A stretch of DNA of 49,023 bases from Saccoglossus kowalevskii. Its lineage: Eukaryota; Hemichordata; Enteropneusta; Harrimaniidae. The notes beneath the pieces were generated by a model that was not told the DNA's origin, ran no database searches, and saw nothing but the letters and a program-made list of their open reading frames with translations. The number at the start of each line of letters is the position of its first letter. The stretch's first letter is position 1. The stretch covers positions 822,064 to 871,086 of the forward strand of contig NW_003145783.1 of the NCBI RefSeq assembly GCF_000003605.2, given 5' to 3'. The position numbers and the translations under genes were made by a program. Positions 44,601 to 48,716 of this stretch are shown one piece after another.

Positions 44601-46570
44601 CAAAAAGTTCAATAAAAATATGTTGTATTTAGAGTTATCAAAAATATTACCATTACTAAAATAATACTATTATATTAATACTACTTTTCTGTATTTTACT
44701 AGGACATATGAAGAGAGATGATGAATCCTTGGATAGTTTAGATCGTGAACTCAGCTACAATGAAACGAACACTCAGTATCATACTCATTCTAATCAGCTT
44801 TCGCCATCCAATCTGAGCAAGGATTCTGTTATTCATCTAAGTGATTCACAATTGTTCACAGAATCTGATACGACTGATACAACAGACTCTGGCTACGACA
44901 GCAAAATGTTGAGCGTAAGTCCCAACGGGAATATCATGCGTACAGGAAGCATCACCACCAATCCTAATTCACCAAATGCTATTCCACGAGGATTTGGTCG
45001 GCGACATCGTCGTAAGTCGGAACCGCTTGTGTCGCCAGGTGTTCTGTTGCATCAGCCTGATGATTCTACGACTGATTGTACGCCGCAGGACAACATGTTT
45101 TATCAACGTGAACCACTAAGCGATTCTAAGATCAGTGTCTCTAAGAGGCCGAAATTGTCAGAAATGAGAAGGAAAAATATTTTGGAGTTTGGCTACGAGT
45201 TAGATTTGGATTCATCGCTGCTGAGCCCGCGGTTTTGTAACGATATGATCAAAGGACTTCAGGAGCCATCGCAAATTGTCCAATCTAAAAGAATACACCC
45301 CCCACAGTTTAGTCGAATGCACTCGGATACCGCAAGCTCCGGTAAAGATTTGTCAATGTTTCAAGTAGTTGCCTGCCCACCAACATTTCATATGCGACAT
45401 CGTAGCAACTCAGAAAGCTCGCTCATGGATCTTGACTTTGAATGCACGAAAAGCCGTCGACCAATTCTATCACCAGAACTGGGACGAAAGTTCACGTCTC
45501 CCTTGGAATTATTTTATGTAGGCGAACCCCAAACCAGTGTGGAGAAACGAACACCGCCAAGTTACGAGTCACATGAAAGGAACCCACCACCAAGTTATCA
45601 TTCGCTTCCACGTGGACCTTCAAAAAGTAGTTTAACAAGAAGTAAAGTTTTACTTCCAAAGGATGCACCGAAAAAGAGGACTTTTACACCAAAATCTCCT
45701 AATGCGGTCTCACAGGGGAAATCGTCTACTTCTACAATGCAACTGTCTAAATCTTTTTCTGATTGGACAGGACTCACCGAGGCAGATCACATACAAAGAA
45801 ATCAGTTGAATAAATCAGGTCCAGCTACCTATCGTGTGCACAAATGCAATACTGGGGAAAAGGAAAAAGAACATTCCCCTCCTACTGAGTTTTTCCCGTC
45901 ACACGCGACAACGTCAACACTGTCGACGCCTTGTGATAATGACGCTAAGAGTACAAGGTCTCTAATTCGGAGGACTGCATCAGACCCTCCTACGAGCCTC
46001 AAATTCCACACACCACCAACTTACGAAGAGGCTATGAACCGGCGGGCAGTGCTTCATCATTCGCCGATTCAAGAAACCTCAAAACAAGCACTGACAGTTC
46101 AGAATATGAAAACAGTACATTCACAAAGGACACTTTCTAACGAGGACAAGCAAAGTCATGCTGACAATACGCCAAACGTTCCACAAGAACGTTCCAGAAA
46201 AAGTTTGCTTGACTATCAAAGAAAAAGTCGCCGTGACTATGCCGAGTCAAATTTACAGAGAAGGATAATTACACCAAGACGAAATGAGCAAACTTTGCCG
46301 AGAAAATGTTCACAGCCACTAGACACAAGGATTGAAAAGCCCAAAGTCATACACCGTAGTTGTAGCGACAATTACGAGAAACGTTTGCAAATGTCAGTTT
46401 TTTTTACCCAGGATTCCAAAGGTGACTGTGATTCTTGCACATCAGACTTTTCACCACACCAGACTCCTTCCGGACTAAAACAGAGAGTTCCCAACACTGC
46501 CAAAAACATTACTCCAACAAGTTCAGAAGATAATGTTTCACAATGTCTCTCAGAAGAATCCTATGTTTAG
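1356..46570 (+). CDS. ARHGAP20: ARHGAP20-like Rho GTPase regulator with DH, PH, RA and RhoGAP domains (20 exons in window, 5'-partial)
   Basis: Joining 20 GT-AG exons gives 4344 coding bases, a multiple of three with no internal stop: 1447 residues plus TAG. Residue numbers start at the first in-window codon. Domains: possible ubiquitin-like segment 1-65; DH about 70-282, with the CR1 helix SEKNYLECL (Glu81) and CR3 LLLLPVQRIPQY (200-211); PH about 300-422, with YFFLFNDVLLIAKTK and a terminal W-containing helix; RA about 430-525, with QLWVQSGKEE and PLIGHE; RhoGAP about 599-790, with arginine finger Arg635 in GVFRKSAN and NLSICVGQSLLWPP; Ser/Pro-rich tail 791-1447. DH domains activate Rho GTPases, RhoGAP domains inactivate them, PH domains usually bind membranes or GTPases, and RA domains bind Ras-type GTPases. 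Vertebrate ARHGAP20 has PH-RA-RhoGAP and its N terminus starts near the RRRSAP segment seen here in exon 9, so the full DH is the unusual part. The start codon is not in the modelled exons. The symbol denotes family, not proven orthology. Confidence 0.85.
1552..3193 (+). other. Intron 1
   Basis: A GTATGT...CCACAG intron of 1642 bases. I see AT-rich sequence and no supported repeat family or nested gene. Confidence 0.8.
3194..3296 (+). CDS. ARHGAP20: Exon 2: start of DH domain (CR1 helix)
   Basis: Acceptor CCACAG and donor CAG|GTAAGT; enters with one base carried over and leaves two. It encodes residues 66-99, DADDRLRIFYRIFQSEKNYL and onward. The motif SE.NYLE.L is the first conserved helix of DH domains, in which a Glu (here Glu81) contacts the switch I region of the Rho substrate. 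Confidence 0.9.
3297..6377 (+). other. Intron 2
   Basis: An intron of 3081 bases. It holds a diverged fragment of the GGCCGACTGGCAG dispersed repeat near 4380-4540. The rest is unstructured AT-rich sequence as far as I can see. Confidence 0.8.
4378..4540 (+). repeat. Diverged fragment of the CCGACTGGCAG dispersed repeat
   Basis: Contains a TCCATCTGTCCATCC stretch, then CATATACATATCATACATAT, GGATTTATTTCATGATTG and AGATGGCCGACTGGCAGTC. This is the same order as the unit repeated at 21012-21690, but more diverged. Confidence 0.6.
6378..6468 (+). CDS. ARHGAP20: Exon 3: DH domain
   Basis: Acceptor TTTTCAG, donor AAG|GTAAGT, ending in phase 0. It encodes RKCTYLSQEEYAILFSWIEP and the following MIAVCTNLFTK. 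The pattern LS.EE...LF..IEP...V...LF fits the second helical segment of a DH domain, where the chain passes the I..L/V..H region. Confidence 0.9.
6469..7473 (+). other. Intron 3
   Basis: A 1005-base intron. Its one notable feature is the 21-bp tandem repeat at 6610-6693; no other feature was recognised. Confidence 0.8.
6610..6693 (+). repeat. Four-copy 21-bp tandem repeat
   Basis: Four contiguous units starting at 6610, 6631, 6652 and 6673, with consensus GTCACCTGACTGAGAAACCT plus one base. They differ at one to three positions, and each contains a CACCTG E-box core. The repeat lies about 140 bases inside intron 3. Confidence 0.9.
7474..7519 (+). CDS. ARHGAP20: Exon 4: DH domain micro-exon
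   Basis: A 46-base exon with acceptor ATACAG and donor TTGG|GTAAGT. It encodes LQSLVLNWETCSVSL and one further base. It is supported by phase continuity with both neighbours and by its fit in the helical part of the DH domain. Confidence 0.85.
8125..8546. mobile_element. Fold-back element, 422 bp
   Basis: The left end GGCCAGACTTTTATTATCCC is mirrored at the right end as GGAATAAAAAAAGTCTGGCC, giving inverted arms of roughly 27 bp with few mismatches. Two inner AATAAAATTTTATTTCA palindromic patches lie at about 8190 and 8378. No ORF; a non-autonomous element is the likeliest reading. Confidence 0.6.
8658..8867. mobile_element. Family C miniature element, copy 1 (about 210 bp)
   Basis: Begins TACTGTAAAACCATTTATTT and ends GCATTTACAGTA; the ends are inverted repeats that continue into a TTCACTG motif. 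With TA taken as the target duplication, the element ends are CTGTAAA, shared with families A and B. It is in the opposite orientation to the copy at 38912-39119. Confidence 0.6.
9364..9545. mobile_element. Family B miniature element, copy 1 (about 180 bp)
   Basis: Left end TAATGTAAAATCTGTATTAG is mirrored on the right by GCTTCTAATACAGATTATGG. The internal GCGACTTYTATTAG motif recurs. A second copy lies at 17161-17328 with the same order of motifs. Confidence 0.65.
9661..11439. mobile_element. TTAA-flanked inverted-repeat element, 1779 bp, non-autonomous
   Basis: The left end AGTGCCTGTGAAATG and the reverse complement of the right end, AGTGCCTGTGCAATG, agree at 14 of 15 positions. TTAA stands directly outside both ends (9657-9660 and 11440-11443). 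A TTAA target duplication is the hallmark of piggyBac-type transposition, though piggyBac ends often begin with CCC and these do not. The longest internal frame (complement 9965-10360, 131 codons) is not recognisable as a transposase. Composition is GC-richer than the host intron, with a long A-rich tract near 11103-11146. Confidence 0.65.
11899..11968 (+). CDS. ARHGAP20: Exon 5: DH domain
   Basis: A 70-base exon with acceptor TTTACAG and donor AT|GTAAGT. It encodes ETLFSSDLLARYEDYYLRHP followed by SIR. The pattern LF..DLL..YE.Y......I fits the DH segment that usually reads Y..Y..N. It follows intron 4, which contains a 1.8 kb TTAA-flanked element. Confidence 0.88.
11969..12926 (+). other. 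Intron 5
   Basis: A 958-base intron containing a decayed family C fragment (12230-12389). Nothing else was recognised. Confidence 0.8.
12230..12389. mobile_element. Family C element, decayed fragment
   Basis: GGTTTTATTTTTAGTTATTT, then GAATTAAAACCCGGTTAAT and a right end TTTGTACAGTA, follow the order seen in the copy at 38912-39119. The left terminus is not preserved. Confidence 0.4.
12927..13032 (+). CDS. ARHGAP20: Exon 6: DH domain up to the conserved CR3 helix
   Basis: Acceptor ATTTAG, donor CCG|GTGAGT, ending in phase 0. It encodes MILNERKHNSDPEFAEFCQR through SLDSLLLLP. The final LLLLP joins VQRIPQY of exon 7 to form the CR3 signature of DH domains. Many DH domains have Lys before that Pro (KPVQRI); here it is Leu. 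Confidence 0.9.
14200..14277 (-). mobile_element. Family D fragment
   Basis: AACATATTTTGATTATAGAC and the end CTTCTAATAGAGTAAACATGG match one half of the element at 20703-20878. Only one end is clear. Confidence 0.35.
15750..16049. mobile_element. 300-bp miniature element with CAGGGTCC ends
   Basis: The perfect 13-bp terminal inverted repeat CAGGGTCCATAGC is at the left, with GCTATGGACCCTG at the right. Identical CTATA flanks stand outside both ends (15745-15749 and 16050-16054). CAGGG-type termini recall hAT elements, but those normally give 8-bp duplications, so the superfamily is uncertain. No ORF. Confidence 0.7.
16793..16974. mobile_element. Family A miniature element, copy 1 (diverged)
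   Basis: Left ATACTTTATTTTAGCTGG and AATTAATTTTAGTTG mirror right AATAAATTCCAAGTGAAAAT and AAAGTACTTCACTGTAG. The order of motifs is that of the other family A copies, but the left terminus has drifted. Confidence 0.6.
17161..17328. mobile_element. Family B miniature element, copy 2 (168 bp)
   Basis: Perfect 10-bp outer ends ATTACTGTAA / TTACAGTAAT. It also shares CTGTATTAGAAGC, CTTCTATTATAGCATC and GCGACTTTTATTAGAGATG with copy 1 at 9364-9545. Confidence 0.7.
18460..19312 (+). mobile_element. LINE-type retroelement 3' remnant (degenerate C terminus of the pol ORF)
   Basis: An open stretch at 18657-19115 reads KLRTYRELKKNFVFETYL, FTKFRLSDHNLKIETGKHKG and IPLANRLRNLCDQNQVEDK. From family knowledge this resembles the segment after reverse transcriptase in many invertebrate jockey/CR1-like LINE polyproteins, where RLC..C....VEDE.HF is usual. 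Upstream, NPLLKQAFQENKAINSKWY (18470 on) is the same frame interrupted by stops. The tail ends in TTATTATTATT at about 19298. There is no intact RT, so it is 5'-truncated and dead. Confidence 0.6.
20595..20624. repeat. (AT)15 microsatellite
   Basis: Thirty bases of perfect alternating A and T. Confidence 0.97.
20703..20878. mobile_element. Family D miniature element
   Basis: Left end ATATTTGCTCTATTAGAAAC. The right half, GACATATTTTGACCACAGAC through AATAAACATGG, matches the fragment at 14200-14277. Boundaries are approximate. Confidence 0.4.
21012..21690 (+). repeat. Dispersed repeat with palindromic head and four internal tandem units
   Basis: The head AGTCCCC (21012-21018) pairs with GGGGACT (21040-21046), with TCGGACAAAGTCCGA nested inside. 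A GTCCGTGCGTCCGTCCGTCC run follows. A motif of the form ATGGCCGACTGGCAGCCATC then recurs at 21194, 21334, 21486 and 21611 (increasingly diverged), giving units of 125-152 bp that also share CATTCAAATTTGGCACATAC and ATACATGTTAGGATGCATG. No protein is encoded; the short frames across it are artefacts of the repeat. Confidence 0.75.
23231..23298 (-). mobile_element. Family A partial copy, inverted against the next copy
   Basis: AAATAAATTCTATACAAAAC...AAAATTAATTGCAGCTAAAAT ending AAAGTA is the reverse complement of a family A left half. It abuts the next copy head to head at 23297. Confidence 0.6.
23297..23482. mobile_element. Family A miniature element, copy 2
   Basis: Begins TACTGTAAAGTACTTTATTT and ends AAGTATTCTACAGTA. 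It has the internal GCTGGATTTTATTTCCACTG and AATCATTCCTTCAGCG motifs of copies 4 and 5. A second TTTTACAGTA end lies 10 bases beyond, to 23492. Confidence 0.75.
23878..23906 (+). repeat. Short fragment of the CCGACTGGCAG dispersed repeat
   Basis: ATATGGCCAACTGGCAGCCA matches the core of the repeat unit at 21012-21690. Only this core is recognisable. Confidence 0.35.
24039..24175. mobile_element. Family D miniature element (about 137 bp)
   Basis: Left CATATTTACTCCAATAAAAA is mirrored by right CTTCTAATAGAGCAAATATG. These approximate inverted ends are shared with the elements at 20703 and 26589. Confidence 0.5.
25798..25972. mobile_element. Family A miniature element, copy 3 (175 bp)
   Basis: Ends TACTGTAAAATAC / GTATTTTACAGTA are perfectly inverted over 13 bases apart from one inserted T inside. 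It carries GCTGGAACTAATTTTCGTTG and AATAAATTCCAAGTGAAAAT internally. Confidence 0.8.
26262..26279. repeat. (CAA)n microsatellite
   Basis: About six CAA units. Confidence 0.8.
26369..26580. mobile_element. Family A miniature element, copy 4 (212 bp, young)
   Basis: Begins TACTGTGGAATACTTTATTT and ends AAGTATTCTACAGTA. The arms carry GCTGGAATTAATTTTCGCTG and GGCGTTTTGCTTGGAATTTA-type sequence. It is nearly identical to copy 5 over their shared length. The next element (family D) begins about 8 bases later. Confidence 0.85.
26589..26725. mobile_element. Family D miniature element (about 137 bp)
   Basis: Left ACATTTGATCTATTAGTAGCGCATG is mirrored by right ATGCGCTTCTATTGAAC then TAAATATG, with 17 or so matching positions. 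It lies directly after family A copy 4. Confidence 0.5.
26876..26925. other. Assembly gap (50 N)
   Basis: Fifty undetermined bases. The round length suggests a placeholder of unknown true size. Confidence 0.99.
28983..29036 (+). CDS. Candidate alternative first exon (speculative)
   Basis: ATG opens 18 codons, MREVHNSIKHIIGHSSLK, followed at once by AAG|GTATGA. The phase (0) would join exons 7, 8 or 9. It stands in a locally GC-richer segment (about 28560-29030). A transcript from here would omit the first part of the DH domain. The segment could equally be a retroelement LTR, because ATTAAA at 28735 is followed by a GT-rich stretch. No transcript evidence is available. Confidence 0.2.
31821..32060. 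mobile_element. Fold-back element with about 50-bp arms
   Basis: TGCATGACCTCCAAAAGGTC through ACATCCTGGTACTTTCTGGG (left arm 31821-31873) is mirrored by CCCTGAAAGTACCAGGATGT through GGGGTCATGCATAAGG (right arm 32010-32060), with about five mismatches. The AT-rich loop is about 136 bp. Confidence 0.65.
36044..36130 (+). CDS. Candidate alternative first exon upstream of exon 7 (speculative)
   Basis: ATG opens 29 codons, MRLGNTVQDQGHGLAVRKRT and PTAWMNDEQ, ending at CAG|GTAGAT in phase 0. It would splice in frame to exon 7, 8 or 9. The composition is coding-like compared with surrounding intron. Splicing to exon 8 or 9 would give a DH-less, vertebrate-like ARHGAP20. The frame stays open past the donor to 36281, so the boundary is uncertain. 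There is no recognisable promoter, and this rests on pattern only. Confidence 0.3.
36315..36425 (+). CDS. ARHGAP20: Exon 7: DH domain CR3 helix, second half
   Basis: Acceptor TGATAG, donor AAC|GTAAGT; 37 whole codons, phase 0 on both sides. It encodes VQRIPQYDQYLSTLLDKTPV through VVDKVNN. VQRIP.Y...L..LL is the most conserved DH stretch. It lies 23.3 kb downstream of exon 6. Confidence 0.92.
36426..37700 (+). other. Intron 7
   Basis: A 1275-base GT-AG intron. No repeat family or nested gene was recognised. Confidence 0.85.
37701..37823 (+). CDS. ARHGAP20: Exon 8: end of DH domain and linker to PH
   Basis: Acceptor CTTCTAG, donor CAG|GTATGG; 41 whole codons, phase 0. It encodes MVKERDNEIQVAENQNKLEQ through HAVILQ. 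It forms the long last DH helix, with a strongly charged, heptad-like composition. It begins with ATG, so an upstream-truncated transcript could start translation here. Confidence 0.9.
38912..39119. mobile_element. Family C miniature element, copy 2 (208 bp)
   Basis: Begins TACTGTAAAAGGATTAATTA and ends GTCATTTTACAGTA. Its left half matches the reverse complement of the right half of the copy at 8658-8867 (TTAATTATTCACT, GTTTTA, AAACCCAGTGAAT). Confidence 0.65.
39127..39312. mobile_element. Family A miniature element, copy 5 (3'-truncated)
   Basis: Starts TACTGTGGAATACTTTATTT and follows copy 4 almost base for base through GGGCGTTTTGCTTGGAATTT and GCTGGATTTTATTTTCACGG. It breaks off after GCGAAAATAAAT, so the right terminus is lost. 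It starts 7 bases after family C copy 2. Confidence 0.85.
39791..39873 (+). CDS. ARHGAP20: Exon 9: DH-PH linker with basic RRRSAP motif
   Basis: Acceptor TTTCACAG, donor AG|GTATAA. It encodes KSKSLQIRRRSAPTHVLSRT and FSSKSKP. From family knowledge, vertebrate ARHGAP20 carries a similar RRRSAP segment near its N terminus, so homology to the vertebrate protein appears to begin around here. Confidence 0.9.
39874..40243 (+). other. Intron 9
   Basis: A 370-base intron with no recognisable feature. Confidence 0.9.
40244..40387 (+). CDS. ARHGAP20: Exon 10: PH domain, N-terminal strands
   Basis: Acceptor TTTGCAG, donor AA|GTAAGT. It encodes SLSTEKSMMDYNGNRAYVME through AKTK. The stretch GPVQL....Q..HRYFFLFNDVLLIAK is the typical PH beta1-beta4 pattern of Rho regulators. 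Confidence 0.92.
40520..40711 (+). CDS. ARHGAP20: Exon 11: PH domain, C-terminal strands and helix
   Basis: Acceptor TTTCATAG, donor AG|GTGAGT. It encodes KSGTNFRLKQKIRVNEMWVG through LWLDTLN. RSFVLGWP and the final helix with the invariant Trp (KQLWLDTL) complete the PH domain. RSFVLGWP is characteristic of the ARHGAP20 family. Confidence 0.93.
40712..41721 (+). other. Intron 11
   Basis: A 1010-base intron. It includes ATAATAATAATAACTTTATT at 40912-40931, resembling the reversed 3' tail of a LINE or SINE, and an A-rich tract to about 41080. Nothing else was recognised. Confidence 0.85.
40912..41085 (-). repeat. Possible retroelement 3' tail, reverse orientation
   Basis: Read on the minus strand, the segment ends AATAAAGTTATTATTATTAT, a tail type common at 3' ends of invertebrate LINEs and SINEs. 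The body is A-rich and gives no protein match. Confidence 0.3.
41722..41806 (+). CDS. ARHGAP20: Exon 12: PH-RA linker and first RA strand
   Basis: The acceptor is CAAAG with a weak pyrimidine tract (TTCATTCAAAG), the least canonical in the gene; the donor is TAT|GTAAGT. It encodes RYIKEERMKEVPKILNLKII through NCYPY. Phase agreement on both sides supports it. Confidence 0.9.
42080..42227 (+). CDS. ARHGAP20: Exon 13: RA (Ras-association) domain
   Basis: Acceptor AATTTCAG, donor ATAG|GTAAGT. It encodes SKKIPVCNTDDCNEVIRLCV through EEIAYPLI. The ubiquitin-like pattern K.IPV.N.....VI.L....F with QLWVQSGKEE.AYPLI fits the RA domain of ARHGAP20 proteins, expected to bind an active Ras-family GTPase such as Rap1. 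Confidence 0.93.
42416..42586 (+). CDS. ARHGAP20: Exon 14: end of RA domain and linker
   Basis: Acceptor CTTGTAG, donor TTG|GTAAGT. It encodes GHEIPFAIRMNHLRDVLKNE through SDRIKL. GHE.PF.I.M.HLR closes the RA domain. The remainder is an acidic linker that ends before a basic stretch in exon 15. Confidence 0.92.
42703..42823 (+). CDS. ARHGAP20: Exon 15: basic linker before RhoGAP
   Basis: Acceptor TTTTTCAG, donor AAG|GTAAAC. It encodes DVVSAQKRFKKQKKTSLINF through TVPP. The cluster KRFKKQKK followed by KFRRS is strongly basic and could be a nuclear-localisation or membrane-contact patch (inference). Confidence 0.9.
42946..43168 (+). CDS. ARHGAP20: Exon 16: RhoGAP domain with arginine finger
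   Basis: Acceptor CTTGCTAG, donor AAG|GTAAAG. It encodes RLFGLPLGQVCPDGKLPSAI through TATVMK. FG.PL..VC.DG.LP..I.ELL..LY is the RhoGAP start. GVFRKSAN holds the catalytic Arg (Arg635, codon 43058-43060), which supplies the finger that speeds GTP hydrolysis. Confidence 0.95.
43366..43475 (+). CDS. ARHGAP20: Exon 17: RhoGAP domain
   Basis: Acceptor TTTTCCAG, donor TT|GTAAGC. It encodes DFLRGLPDCIFSTALYDSWM through NTLK. KDFLR.LP..I....LY..W is the conserved central RhoGAP helix, in which the Lys and Arg help position the GTPase. Confidence 0.94.
43766..43937 (+). CDS. ARHGAP20: Exon 18: RhoGAP domain, C-terminal helices
   Basis: Acceptor TTTTCTAG, donor ACT|GTAAGT. It encodes LTFEKLGEINQDIVKQFFCI through RGATVT. 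N.MNAYNLSICVGQSLLWPP corresponds to the RhoGAP motif with a conserved Asn (usually N.M...NL....P.LL). Gln stands where Pro is common, but the LLWPP ending matches the ARHGAP20/TAGAP group. Confidence 0.94.
44129..44309 (+). CDS. ARHGAP20: Exon 19: last RhoGAP helix and start of tail
   Basis: Acceptor TGTCTCAG, donor CAG|GTATGA. It encodes ADASKKIPTLMQYILENLHA through TSENT. The helix KIPTLMQYILENLHAILGE ends the RhoGAP fold. A Ser/Asp-rich acidic stretch (RSSDSGSGWDSDSTSEN), suggestive of casein-kinase-type phosphorylation, follows. Confidence 0.93.
44310..44702 (+). other. Intron 19
   Basis: A 393-base intron before the terminal exon; AT-rich, with no feature seen. Confidence 0.9.
44703..46570 (+). 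CDS. ARHGAP20: Exon 20: terminal coding exon, Ser/Pro-rich tail with PPxY and PDZ-ligand motifs
   Basis: Acceptor TTTTACTAG, then GHMKRDDESLDSLDREL in frame to TAG at 46568-46570. Its 622 codons form one uninterrupted frame, predicted to be disordered. Visible motifs: PPSY at residues 1110-1113 (45554-45565), PPSY at 1121-1124 (45587-45598) and PPTY at 1263-1266 (46013-46024), all PPxY ligands for WW domains; several R..S sites of basophilic-kinase or 14-3-3 type (RRKSEP, RHRSNS, RTASDP, RSCSDN); and C-terminal ESYV, which fits a class I PDZ ligand. A single large last exon for the tail also matches what is known of vertebrate ARHGAP20. Function of the tail is inference from short motifs. Confidence 0.93.
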
Positions 46571-48450
46571 ATTATAATAATGCTGTTGCCCTTTCCACAT
46601 TATCATACCTAGAAAGTATCTTGACTGTGTGTGGACAAATCCATCCATAATATTCAAATATGCAAAATTAAGTACACTTATTCAATCATGTGTTGTTAAT
46701 TTCTTTAAATACAGTAGGTGTGAAGACTCCTTGTGTCTGGATCATTCCATTGTACGTGCCTTCCCTGTTCCTTATTATTTCCACTCTCTTGGGGATTAGT
46801 GTTGTTAAGACTAGGTCAGTTGTAAAATGAGCCACACAGCAGGGATCACATAGAAAACCATTGTAGACATTACATACTAGTTTATTTATCTTTAATCTCT
46901 GTCGTCAATGCATGTAGCTACCAGTGTCTTTGCCGTAACTGGCTTTCCCTCGGGTTGACATCACGCAGCCTACGTGCAGCCTTTCACGTGCACGTAACAA
47001 GAATGTACAAAGAGACAAAAAAAGGAGGTTTTTCAATGTGTTTTTATTTATCTGACTATGAATGGTGACTATAGCCCTTTCAAAGCGTTTAAGAAAAACA
47101 TTTTGTCGAGATTTTGAATGTCCTTTTTTAATCAGTTCAGGGTTGACTCAAATTGACTTTTCACATTCCAATGTAGTGATTTGTTATAAAACAGTGCACT
47201 TTTTTCTACCTTTTCTGGGTCAGTAACAGTTTGGCATGTTATCGCTAGACATTACTGGGACCAGAAACAAATTTGGTTGAAAAGATGTCACCAGCTAGTA
47301 TCAGGATTTCCCAATTGACAATGAAAGTAGAGAGCTTTTGCATAACAACGATGATGATGTCATCAGCTGAAACTTAAATTTGCATATAACAATGATGTTA
47401 TTAACTGATATCTGAAAATTTGCATATAACAATGATGTCACTTATAGATTACAACACCATATTCTTACCGATAATGAACGAACGATTTTAAAAGTGTACA
47501 AAATTGACTTCAGTATCATTGTCTGAAATTAAAATCTGCGAGTTAAGAACTCTGGTTTGTTGAAGCATTAAACTGACATAAACGTTGCACTTTATAATAA
47601 TGATGATGATGTCATTAATGTGATATATAAATTAGCACTTACAAAAAACGAAAGATGTGTGATTCAAGGTCAAAGGTCAAATCTAATAACTGGATTGTTT
47701 GGGTGGTTTTATCTTACCTGTTCAGACTACTCTTAGTAGATTTGTTACTCATCCAAATCGTTTTGTCCATTTCGCAAAAGTTTACAACTTCAACGGTTTG
47801 TGGAAATGTGCGTACGAAAAGTAAACGATACTCGTGTGTACCCACATAGTTGACATTCTCAAATTCAAGATGAGACCTGTTACCGATATCATTGTTTTCC
47901 TGATGTCACAATAGCATAGTGACCTGCACGTGCCACTAACACACCTAGACACTCTGTGATTAGTTTACAAATTAGTCACGTCAAAGAATGCTAAAAAGCA
48001 CCGTCACTTAATCTATGTAATTTGACCATGCCATCAGTGGCTGAGGGTTTTCCTTGCACTCGATTACCTACTCAGTTCACTCTCATCAATTGGACCAAAT
48101 CGTTTGTTTTCAAAGAATTACTTTGTAAAGGCAAATAACCCATTGAGGGGGTAATCACTGCTTACTAGTCTCTAGTAGCTTATTACTGTGCAGCAGCAAA
48201 CACTGGTAACTACATGTTAAATCAGACTGTGTGGTCTCATAGTACTAGACAAACTGAACCCCAATTATGTAAATACAATTATTGCATCTAAATTAACATA
48301 TGCAAGACTTATTTATAACCACAATATTAAAACAATTGTACATATTACTATTATTTATTTTCTAACCAAGTATTTTCTCCTTTCTTCATTCATTCTCAGA
48401 CAAAATATATTTTTATACACTGGAGAAAATAAACTTGGGTAACATGTTTC
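46571..48450 (+). other. Probable 3' UTR and flank
   Basis: Follows the stop codon. It holds a 23-base direct repeat AAATTTGCATATAACAATGA(TGT) at 47376-47398 and 47416-47438, with looser relatives ATGATGATGTCAT near 47350 and 47600. No coding exon was recognised. The UTR length depends on which poly(A) signal is used. Confidence 0.5.
48428..48433 (+). terminator. Candidate polyadenylation signal AATAAA
   Basis: A canonical AATAAA 1.86 kb after the stop, followed by the GT-rich stretch TTATTGTGTCCTGTT within 30 bases. A second AATAAA lies at 48622-48627. The choice is inference. Confidence 0.4.
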
Positions 48451-48716
48451 AGTTATTGTGTCCTGTTAGTTCACCTAAAGCGACCTTTGTAACCGAATCA
48501 TAATCACATTGTACATTTCATTGTCAACTTGCTTTGTTTTCTATAAGCATTATATTACATTTTACAAACATTGTTTTATTCTTTTTAAATATTCTCTTTT
48601 AATTAATATGTTATGAATAGGAATAAATTCCTTGCCCAGTATTCAGTATTTCTGCATTTGGATTGTGCTATTATGAGTGGCTGTATGTTCTCTATACAAC
48701 ATGTTTGTTGCAGTTT

